From assembly GCA_002419125.1 (NCBI GenBank), contig DIFL01000010.1, positions 6,674 through 12,525 on the forward strand: a stretch of DNA of 5,852 bases, in the 5' to 3' direction. The DNA comes from Candidatus Dojkabacteria bacterium UBA5749 (lineage in GTDB: Bacteria; Patescibacteriota; Dojkabacteria; SC72). The notes below the pieces were generated by a model. That model saw only the letters and a list, made by a program, of their open reading frames with translations, searched no databases and had not been told where the DNA came from. Made by a program: the position numbers and the translations under genes. Of the stretch, positions 1 to 5,662 are shown one piece after another; within the stretch, counting starts at the first letter, position 1, and each line of letters opens with the position of its first letter.

Positions 1-815
1 ATATGTTTCTTATTTTCAGCATATAGTTTCCTGTTTTTTAATATAAAGTTTTGTTTCCATTTAGGAAGATTATCAATAGAAGTTTTAGATTTAAAAGTCT
101 CGGCCCATATGGGGAAACCAATCACCTTCATTTTAATTCCCTGATAAAAATCATTCCACATTTGTAAAATCCTCTTCTCGTACTCGGATATGTAAAACTC
201 TTTTGGTACTCTTTTTGCATCAATCATAGAGTAGATTGATAGGGGTTCGGAGGAGAAATCCTTTTCAAAGTGGAAGGATAATTTCTTTCCTGCCCCCTTT
301 TGATTCAAAATACAAGGTATATATACCCTAGGTCTAAGCACAGGGATTCCAAACAAGTGAGGGCTAAGTATTATCGGTTTTTGTGGTACAGAGTATCCCA
401 GCGAGACTAGAGTTCTTAGTATTATTTTGTATGTTCTTCCCTGATCATGTGATACCAGATTAGATACATTTTCAAGAAGAACATATTTAGGTTTTTTCTC
501 ATTAAGAATTCGTACTATTTCAAAAAAAAGGGTTCCCCTAATGTCATCAAAGCCTTTTTGTGCTCCCCCCTTTGAAAATGGTTGACAAGGGAATCCTGCA
601 AAGAGAATATCGTGTTCAGGGATAAGTTTCGCATCAATGTCCTTGATGTCAAGAAACGGTTGGATTCCAAAGTTTTCTTTGTAGACACTATTAACTTTCT
701 CGTCAATATCACATGCTAATACACACTCTCCATTAAAATCCCTCATTGCCACATGGAAACCCCCTAACCCAGAGAATAAATCTATAAACTTTAATTTTTT
801 ATTGGAATTTTTCAT
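1..815 (-). CDS. C5 cytosine-specific DNA methyltransferase, 3' end cut by window edge
   Basis: This gene transfers a methyl group from S-adenosylmethionine to carbon 5 of cytosine in a specific DNA site. The first 271 residues are visible, read without interruption from the ATG at 815-813. Motif I (FIDLFSGLGG, residues 10-19) binds the cofactor. Motif IV (GFPCQPFS, 74-81) carries the catalytic Cys77. Motif VI is ENV (115-117), and motif VIII is present as FGIPVLRPRVY (155-165), with Val159 where many relatives have Gln. The region after about 170 should include the target-recognition part, so the site cannot be predicted; the final motifs IX-X are probably partly beyond the edge. The start is fixed: an in-frame TAA lies at 821-819, with no start codon between it and 815. 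No good ribosome binding site is visible. The gene begins 17 nt after the tRNA-Ser 3' end on the same strand, so it probably shares the tRNA promoter. A restriction enzyme or Vsr partner may lie to the left; none is in the window. Confidence 0.93.
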   Translation of the reverse strand, partial: MKNSNKKLKFIDLFSGLGGFHVAMRDFNGECVLACDIDEKVNSVYKENFGIQPFLDIKDIDAKLIPEHDILFAGFPCQPFSKGGAQKGFDDIRGTLFFEIVRILNEKKPKYVLLENVSNLVSHDQGRTYKIILRTLVSLGYSVPQKPIILSPHLFGIPVLRPRVYIPCILNQKGAGKKLSFHFEKDFSSEPLSIYSMIDAKRVPKEFYISEYEKRILQMWNDFYQGIKMKVIGFPIWAETFKSKTSIDNLPKWKQNFILKNRKLYAENKKH

Positions 816-832
816 CTCTTAATTCATAGATA

Positions 833-922
833 CGGAGAGGGCGGGATTCGAACCCGCGGTAGGCTTTAAAGGCCTACGACTCGTTAGCAGTGAGTTCCTT
901 TCGGCCACTCAGGCACCTCTCC
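833..922 (-). tRNA. trnS: tRNA-Ser, anticodon GCU (decodes AGC/AGU)
   Basis: On the minus strand a full class II tRNA folds. The acceptor stem is GGAGAGG/CCTCTCC, the D stem CCT/AGG, the anticodon loop CTGCTAA with GCT in the middle, and the T arm GCGGG-TTCGAAT-CCCGC. The long variable arm has a 6-bp stem (GTAGGC/GCCTAC) with a 7-nt loop, as expected for serine. The discriminator base is G (position 833), also usual for serine. The 3' CCA is not encoded (the next bases are TATC), so it must be added by a nucleotidyltransferase. The anticodon stem ACTCA/CGAGT has four Watson-Crick pairs and one A-C mismatch at the pair closing the loop (31-39). Serine identity rests on the anticodon, the long variable arm and G73 together. 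Confidence 0.96.
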
Positions 923-938
923 AAATACAATGCGAATA

Positions 939-947
939 ATTATACCA
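939..947 (-). promoter_or_regulatory. Extended -10 promoter for tRNA-Ser (and probably the methyltransferase)
   Basis: Reading the minus strand, TGGTATAAT lies at 947-939: a perfect TATAAT -10 with the upstream TG of an extended -10 element. It ends 16 nt before the tRNA 5' end, so transcription should start near 932 and leave a short 5' leader for RNase P to remove. The -35 is weak (best candidate TCAATA at 966-961, 3 of 6 matches, 16-nt spacer), as is common with extended -10 promoters. No other promoter fits in the 17 nt between the tRNA and the methyltransferase. Confidence 0.6.
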
Positions 948-956
948 CACACATAG

Positions 957-985
957 TAGATATTGATTCTAAATTGCTTTAAAAT
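957..985 (+). promoter_or_regulatory. Promoter of nfo, predicted to give a leaderless mRNA
   Basis: A -10 element TAAAAT (980-985) lies 17 nt after a candidate -35 TAGATA (957-962, 4 of 6 consensus matches). Only 5 nt separate the -10 from the ATG at 991, so the expected transcription start is at or next to the A of the start codon. The region is shared with the divergent tRNA promoter: the two -10 elements are about 35 nt apart and their upstream regions overlap. The -10 is one mismatch from consensus, and AT-rich DNA gives such matches by chance, so the call is moderate. Confidence 0.45.
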
Positions 986-990
986 ACACT

Positions 991-1860
991 ATGTATTTAG
1001 GAGCACATGTATCAAGCGCAGGAGGCGTAGAAAATTCAATATTGCAAGGAGACAGGTATGGAGTAAATAGCATACAGATTATGCCAACTGCTCCAATGAG
1101 ATGGGCTACTAAGAGTATTGAACAGGAAAGTATTGTTAAGTTTGTTGAAAATCTTAAAAAATCTCAAGTAAAGAAAATCTTAATTCACGGAATATATCTT
1201 ACTAATTTAGCACGAAGTGATAAGCAGTTGTTTCATTTAGGTAAAATGGGACTGGTTGTATATTTAGATTTTGCAAATAGGGTTGGTGAGTTAATTAAGA
1301 AAAATAGTCTGGATGTAGAAATCTTAGGAGTATGTTTTCATCCAGGGTCGCAAAAAGAATTAAACTATGAAGATAGCATTGAGAGAATATCGTATGGTAT
1401 AGATTGGGTACTAAATGAAGTAGGAGGTAACTCATGGTTGCTAATTGAAAGTACCGCAGGTACTGGAGGAAATTTAGGGAGAAGTTTTACAGAACTAAAA
1501 AATATTAGAGAGGGATGTGAAGGAAAAGATAGAGTTGGGTATGTACTAGATACTCAACATACATATGCTGCTGGATATGATTGGGTAAATGATATTGATA
1601 GCATAGTTGAAGAAATCGGAGAAACTCTGAAATTTGAAAGAGTGAAATCTATCCACCTTAACGATTCTATGGCAGAGTTAGGTTCAAACAAAGATAGACA
1701 TGCCAATCTGGGAAAGGGAAAGATTGGTGAAAAGGGAATATATAATATATTACATAGAAAGGAGTTCAAGACAATCCCCTTTATTCTTGAAACTCCAGCA
1801 TTAAAAACCTTTTCAACAGCAGAAGAGGAAATATCTCAATTAAAAAAATTGGCAGAGTGA
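991..1860 (+). CDS. nfo: Endonuclease IV (AP endonuclease, Nfo family)
   Basis: The product cuts the DNA backbone 5' of abasic sites in base excision repair, using three zinc ions in a TIM barrel. At 289 aa it is full length for the family (E. coli Nfo is about 285 aa). It opens with the family signature GAHVSSAGG (residues 4-12). All nine expected metal ligands can be placed: His66, His117 (FHPGS), Glu153 (IES), Asp187 and His190 (LDTQH), His222 (HLND), Asp235 and His237 (DRH), and Glu267 (LET). Arg37 and Trp38 sit where the E. coli enzyme has its DNA-probing loop, although the residues before them (MPTAPM) differ. The start is well fixed: an in-frame TAA lies at 970-972 and no ATG, GTG or TTG falls between it and 991. 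There is no Shine-Dalgarno sequence; a -10 element ends 5 nt upstream. The stop overlaps the next gene by 4 nt (GTGA), so the two are translationally coupled. Confidence 0.97.
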   Translation: MYLGAHVSSAGGVENSILQGDRYGVNSIQIMPTAPMRWATKSIEQESIVKFVENLKKSQVKKILIHGIYLTNLARSDKQLFHLGKMGLVVYLDFANRVGELIKKNSLDVEILGVCFHPGSQKELNYEDSIERISYGIDWVLNEVGGNSWLLIESTAGTGGNLGRSFTELKNIREGCEGKDRVGYVLDTQHTYAAGYDWVNDIDSIVEEIGETLKFERVKSIHLNDSMAELGSNKDRHANLGKGKIGEKGIYNILHRKEFKTIPFILETPALKTFSTAEEEISQLKKLAE

Positions 1861-4800
1861 ATATAAACCTAAATGAAAAACAGAAGCAGGCAGTAGAACA
1901 TAAAAAGGGAGCACTATTAATAATTGCTGGTGCGGGTACTGGTAAAACTGCAGTAATTACTCAAAGAATTACTCATATTATTAATAGTGGGTGGGCTAAG
2001 CCTCATGAAATACTTGCCCTTACATTTACGGATAAAGCGGCAAAAGAAATGCTTGATAGGGTAGATGAAAGTCTTCCACTTGGCTATGGAGACATATGGA
2101 TATCAACATTTCATTCCTTTTGTGACCGTATCTTAAAACAGGAAAGTTACAATATTGGCTTAGACTCCAACTATACTATGATGTCAGGGGCTCAGTCATA
2201 TATTTTTTTACGCAAGCATCTTTTTGATCTTTCTTTAAAGAAATTTAGACCGTATGGAAATCCTACAAAATTTCTTAATGATTTGCTCTCTCATTTTTCT
2301 AGATTACAAGACGAAGATGTCTCGCCTCAGGAGTATTTAGAGTATGCGAAATCCTTATCTAAATCTGGAGAGGTAGAGAAAGAGGAGTATGAGGATACTT
2401 TAGAATTGGCTACTGTATATGATGAATACACAAAGTTAAAGATACAAAACTCTAAGATAGATTTCGGAGATTTAATACTTCTAACTATAAAACTCTTTAG
2501 AGAGAAACCGAATGTATTAAAACGATATCAAGAGAAATTTAAATATATCTTAGTTGACGAATTCCAAGATACTAACTATACCCAAAGTGTCTTAGTTAAT
2601 ATCTTAGCAGGCTTAGATCCTAAAAAAGATATTAGTAAGATTGGAGATATTAATCCTAATCTTACGGTTGTTGGTGATGATGACCAGGCTATATACAAAT
2701 TTAGGGGTGCTGCTATTTCAAACATATTACAATTTAAACAGTATTACCCTAAAGCGAAAGAGGTAGTATTAACTGACAACTATAGATCTCGTCAAGAGAT
2801 CTTGGATAGCGCATATACATTGATTAAGCATAACAATCCGAACAGGTTAGAGATTACTGAAAAGGTTGATAAAAAACTGTATTCGAGAATCTCTTTTGAA
2901 CCCGATGACGATATTGTTAATTTAGTGACCGCAGGTAGTGAGGATGCAGAAGCGGAGTGGATAGCTAAAGAGGTGTTGAATTTAACGGGATACGCTAAGG
3001 AGAATGTAGTTGATACAACCCAGAAATTTGATAAACAGGGTCAGTCTGCTTTTGTAGAGTTAGTACCAAATAGAAAGTATAAATTCTCCGATATTGCAAT
3101 ACTTGTTAGAGCTAATTCTCATGCAGATAGTATTACTCAAAATCTTAGGTATTTAGGAATACCGTATAAGGTAGGAGGTTCTAGAGGTTTGTACTCTAGA
3201 GAGGAGATTAAATCTCTAATTGCATTCCTAAGAGTTTTAGTAGATTACAAAGATGAAATATATATGTATAAAGTGTTAAGTTTGGGCCTGTGGAATCTAA
3301 ATACCAGGGAGTATATGGAGATAAATAGGGTAGCAAGAGAAGACCATATCTCTGTCTTAGAGGAAGTCGAAGGTATGTTTGGCGTTACGGTTGGAAATAG
3401 TATGGATTTTGAATTAAGTAATTTGGGCCAAAAGATTTTATCTAAAGAGGCGCAAGATGGTTTAAAAAAGTTCTTAACTATTTTTGATAAATGCGTATCA
3501 ATGATAAAGGAGGGAAAATCTGTAGGAGAGATTCTTCTTCACTTTGTTCAGGAGAGTGGGTATCTAAGTGACATGCTGAAAGAAAAGGATAGTCTCTCTG
3601 AATTTAAGATAAACAATTTAGCAAAATTCTTTAATGAGATTAAGGAATATGAAAAAAACAATCCGGATTCAAATGTATATGAGTTTGTAGACTATCTTAA
3701 TTATAGTATAGAAATAGGGGAGTCCCCCGTTATAGATCAAATGGATTTAAGTGAGTACGATGCAGTTAATATTCTTACGGTACATAGTGCGAAAGGTTTA
3801 GAATTTCCAATTGTATTTCTTGTTAATCTCGTATCAGATAGATTCCCATCACAAAACAGAAGAGACACTATTCCAATCCCTAATGAATTAATTAAAGAGT
3901 CTCTTTCTGATTTAGATGAAAGAGAAGAACACCTACAAGAAGAAAGAAGGCTTTTCTATGTTGGTGCAACCAGAGCAAAAGAGAAATTGTATCTTACTGC
4001 TTCAAACTTCTACGGTAATGCAAAAAGAAAGAAAAAGAGTAGTATATTCTTAAGTGAGATTTTAGATAGGGATATTACTCAGGAATTTGAAAACCCTATG
4101 GTAATTAAGTCCGAAGATGATCAAAATATGTATACACAAAATCAGGAAGATATGATTCCCAAAGATATTAAAATAGAGGTGGGTAAAAAAGTAAGTTACT
4201 CTCAGATTAATACATATCAGGATTGTCCTAAGAAATATGAGTATTCATATGTATTACAAATACCCTCTCGTCCTCATGCTGCTCTTTCTTTTGGCTCTAC
4301 GATTCATAACACATTAAGAGATTTCTATACCTTACTTCAAAGATACAAAGAGGGACTTGGAATAACGGAAGAACCCAACAAAGAAGACTTGTTAAATCTT
4401 TTTGAAAAGAATTGGATAGGTAGGGGATATGATAGCAAGAAGCACGAACTTGAGAGAAAGGATAGTGGAGTCAATGCAATGTTAAATTATTACGATAAGT
4501 TCTTTAATATAGAACAAACTCCATATAGATTAGAGCAATCTTTTACTGTTCATTTGCCTGAGAGTAGTTTTGTTGGAAAGATAGATAGAATGGATATGGT
4601 TGAGTCAGGAGAAATTCCTGTCGTTGAAATTATTGATTACAAGACAGGCAAGTTAAAAGAGGAGGGGGATATTGAAAAGGATTTACAACTTCCTTTGTAC
4701 TGCATATTTGCAGAACAGAGCTTGGGGGTTAAAGTGTCGAAAGCAAAATATATCTTTATAGAAGAGGGTCAAGAGGTAGAAGTAGATATTTCCCAAGAGA

Positions 4801-4934
4801 GAAGGGAGAGAGCAGAGGAGAATATTTTTGAGGTAATTGAGAGTATAAAAAAGAGAGATTTTATTGCTACACCAAACAGTTTTAAGTGTAAGTATTGCGA
4901 TTTTAATTCTATTTGTCCTGATGCTTTATTGTAA
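1857..4934 (+). CDS. UvrD/PcrA-type SF1A helicase fused to C-terminal Fe-S RecB/AddB-type nuclease (AdnB-like)
   Basis: This 1025-aa protein should unwind DNA 3' to 5' with ATP and cut it with a fused nuclease, as in repair or recombination end processing. Helicase motifs run in order: Q motif near Gln11, Walker A GAGTGKT (25-31), Ia LTFTDKAA (55-62), Ib STFHSF (83-88), II VDEFQD (233-238), III GDDDQAIYKFRGA (273-285), IV DNYRS (307-311), V TVHSAKGLEF (641-650), and VI RRLFYVGATRA (697-707). PcrA or UvrD usually ends near 720-740 aa; here about 250 residues follow. They hold a PD-(D/E)XK nuclease: His817, Asp910 (GKIDR), Asp927 and Lys929 (IIDYKTG), and QLPLY (944-948). Four cysteines, Cys790 and Cys1011, Cys1014, Cys1020 (C-x2-C-x5-C), match the Fe-S staple of AddB and Cas4-like nucleases. 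Two stretches look longer than in PcrA: near 252-269, between motifs II and III, and near 379-408. The GTG start overlaps the nfo stop. Helicase and nuclease calls are firm; equivalence to AdnB is inference. Confidence 0.95.
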   Translation: MNINLNEKQKQAVEHKKGALLIIAGAGTGKTAVITQRITHIINSGWAKPHEILALTFTDKAAKEMLDRVDESLPLGYGDIWISTFHSFCDRILKQESYNIGLDSNYTMMSGAQSYIFLRKHLFDLSLKKFRPYGNPTKFLNDLLSHFSRLQDEDVSPQEYLEYAKSLSKSGEVEKEEYEDTLELATVYDEYTKLKIQNSKIDFGDLILLTIKLFREKPNVLKRYQEKFKYILVDEFQDTNYTQSVLVNILAGLDPKKDISKIGDINPNLTVVGDDDQAIYKFRGAAISNILQFKQYYPKAKEVVLTDNYRSRQEILDSAYTLIKHNNPNRLEITEKVDKKLYSRISFEPDDDIVNLVTAGSEDAEAEWIAKEVLNLTGYAKENVVDTTQKFDKQGQSAFVELVPNRKYKFSDIAILVRANSHADSITQNLRYLGIPYKVGGSRGLYSREEIKSLIAFLRVLVDYKDEIYMYKVLSLGLWNLNTREYMEINRVAREDHISVLEEVEGMFGVTVGNSMDFELSNLGQKILSKEAQDGLKKFLTIFDKCVSMIKEGKSVGEILLHFVQESGYLSDMLKEKDSLSEFKINNLAKFFNEIKEYEKNNPDSNVYEFVDYLNYSIEIGESPVIDQMDLSEYDAVNILTVHSAKGLEFPIVFLVNLVSDRFPSQNRRDTIPIPNELIKESLSDLDEREEHLQEERRLFYVGATRAKEKLYLTASNFYGNAKRKKKSSIFLSEILDRDITQEFENPMVIKSEDDQNMYTQNQEDMIPKDIKIEVGKKVSYSQINTYQDCPKKYEYSYVLQIPSRPHAALSFGSTIHNTLRDFYTLLQRYKEGLGITEEPNKEDLLNLFEKNWIGRGYDSKKHELERKDSGVNAMLNYYDKFFNIEQTPYRLEQSFTVHLPESSFVGKIDRMDMVESGEIPVVEIIDYKTGKLKEEGDIEKDLQLPLYCIFAEQSLGVKVSKAKYIFIEEGQEVEVDISQERRERAEENIFEVIESIKKRDFIATPNSFKCKYCDFNSICPDALL

Positions 4935-4938
4935 TTTG

Positions 4939-4968
4939 TTGTTATATTTGTGTAAACTTTAGTATAAT
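4939..4968 (+). promoter_or_regulatory. Promoter of the pilin-like cluster, predicted leaderless
   Basis: A perfect -10 TATAAT (4963-4968) follows a candidate -35 TTGTTA (4939-4944, 4 of 6 matches) with an 18-nt spacer, all within the 39-nt gap after the helicase stop. The ATG at 4974 begins 5 nt after the -10, so the predicted transcription start coincides with the start codon. This promoter argues against the upstream TTG at 4968, which overlaps the -10 itself. No terminator hairpin is visible after the helicase, so read-through from the repair operon is also possible. Confidence 0.55.
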
Positions 4969-4973
4969 TGCCG

Positions 4974-5306
4974 ATGAGTATGATACAAGTATCAAAAATA
5001 TATGCACAAAGTGGCATCGAGGATACTTTCAAGGATTTTCTTGATGGTGTACAAAATGAGGATGCTGATTTTGTCTCTGTTGTAAATTTAATTGTCAAAT
5101 TTGCTGTCCCCTTGAGCATCTTTTGTGCGGGCCTTTTACTTTCATTTGCAGCTTTTAAAATGATATCTAGTAAAGGGGATCCTGAAGCATTAAAAGATGC
5201 AAGAGAGCAGATTGGAAATGCAATAACGGGTTTGATTTTTATCATACTTTCGGGTGCTGTACTTGCACTAATTAGTAGAATAATATTAACAGGCAGTTCA
5301 ATATGA
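4974..5306 (+). CDS. T4SS pilin-like small membrane protein 1 (VirB2/TrbC-like)
   Basis: A 110-aa protein with two predicted membrane segments, about residues 39-61 and 81-105. They are joined by a short charged turn with the sequence SSKGDPEALKDAREQ (65-79). This helix - GDxE/charged turn - helix layout is that of the small pilin-like proteins found in tandem in Patescibacteria and related to VirB2/TrbC of type IV secretion systems. The next gene has the same turn (TSAGDAEKVASARK), which supports shared ancestry. The first 38 residues are polar, with no clear cleavable signal peptide. The start is uncertain among TTG 4968, ATG 4974 and ATG 4980, all after an in-frame TAA at 4965-4967. I chose 4974 because it sits 5 nt after the perfect -10. 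The stop overlaps the next start (ATGA), indicating coupled translation. The pilus or secretion role is inferred from family resemblance; no assembly ATPase or channel gene is in the window. Confidence 0.85.
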   Translation: MSMIQVSKIYAQSGIEDTFKDFLDGVQNEDADFVSVVNLIVKFAVPLSIFCAGLLLSFAAFKMISSKGDPEALKDAREQIGNAITGLIFIILSGAVLALISRIILTGSSI

Positions 5307-5638
5307 GAAAGGATTCTTTCCAGAAGAGTTTAACAAGGCTTAGTGCCTTAACAATTGGCGAATACGTTATTGAGATCCCTCAATTCCATGGGGCATGGAA
5401 TACGATAGCGGGTGCTGTTGATAATATCCGTTTGATATTAAACTGGTTTGTTGGCTTCTCTGTTGTATTGGCCGTAGGCTTTATTATATATTCAGGAATA
5501 CAATTTATGACTTCAGCTGGGGATGCAGAGAAAGTCGCTTCAGCAAGGAAAATGCTTACCGCTGCTGTAGTTGGAATGACAATTGTCCTTCTTTCAAGAA
5601 CTATTATTATGTTTTTTATTGAGTCCTTTTTAGAGTAA
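5303..5638 (+). CDS. T4SS pilin-like small membrane protein 2 (VirB2/TrbC-like)
   Basis: A 111-aa paralogue of the preceding protein. Membrane segments lie at about residues 44-66 (from LILNWFVG onward) and 85-106. The connecting turn TSAGDAEKVASARK (70-83) carries the conserved GDxE and Ala-Arg positions, and YSGIQFM (63-69) before it is typical of this group. The N-terminal 40 residues (Ser/Thr/Lys-rich, then an EIPQFHGAW stretch at 24-32) show no obvious signal peptide. A Trp after Asn (NW, 47-48) at the start of helix 1 recurs in the third gene of the cluster. The ATG overlaps the previous stop by 4 nt, and there is no useful Shine-Dalgarno sequence, so translation probably relies on coupling. 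It is likely a subunit or membrane component alongside its neighbours; its exact role is unknown. Confidence 0.86.
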   Translation: MRKDSFQKSLTRLSALTIGEYVIEIPQFHGAWNTIAGAVDNIRLILNWFVGFSVVLAVGFIIYSGIQFMTSAGDAEKVASARKMLTAAVVGMTIVLLSRTIIMFFIESFLE

Positions 5639-5656
5639 ATATTTTTTATATATAAT
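5627..5656 (+). promoter_or_regulatory. Possible promoter of the third pilin-like gene, predicted near-leaderless
   Basis: A perfect TATAAT (5651-5656) ends 6 nt before the ATG at 5663. The best -35 at suitable spacing is poor: TTTTTA (5627-5632), 3 of 6 matches, 18-nt spacer, lying inside the end of the preceding gene. The surrounding DNA is a T/A run, so a chance match is easier here than at 4963. Its position relative to the start codon repeats the arrangement seen before nfo and the first pilin gene. The gene may also be transcribed from the promoter at 4939-4968. Confidence 0.35.
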
Positions 5657-5662
5657 GAAAGA

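Noticed and set aside
515..712. Minus-strand open frame of 65 codons
   Set aside because: It lies out of frame inside the methyltransferase, whose conserved motifs fix the true frame.
1554..1769. Minus-strand open frame of 71 codons inside nfo
   Set aside because: It is antisense to the metal-binding core of endonuclease IV and has no support of its own.
2784..2802. Perfect inverted repeat AGATCTC - 5 nt - GAGATCT
   Set aside because: It lies inside helicase motif IV (YRSRQEIL codons), so protein constraint explains it; there is no following T-run to make it a terminator.
3180..3200. Perfect inverted repeat TCTAGAG - 7 nt - CTCTAGA
   Set aside because: It is internal to the helicase coding region, is not near a gene boundary, and is a plausible chance event in AT-rich DNA.
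1857..4934. Possible UGA recoding (Gracilibacteria-type code)
   Set aside because: TGA ends nfo and pilin gene 1 at sensible family lengths, and no TGA interrupts any recognised domain.
4968..4970. TTG as start of the first pilin-like gene
   Set aside because: Its first base is the last base of the perfect TATAAT -10, so it would not be in the transcript from that promoter; ATG 4974 fits better.
4769..5245. Minus-strand open frame of 158 codons across the helicase end and pilin gene 1
   Set aside because: It is antisense to two well-supported genes, resembles no family I know, and mirrors the hydrophobic codons of the pilin gene.
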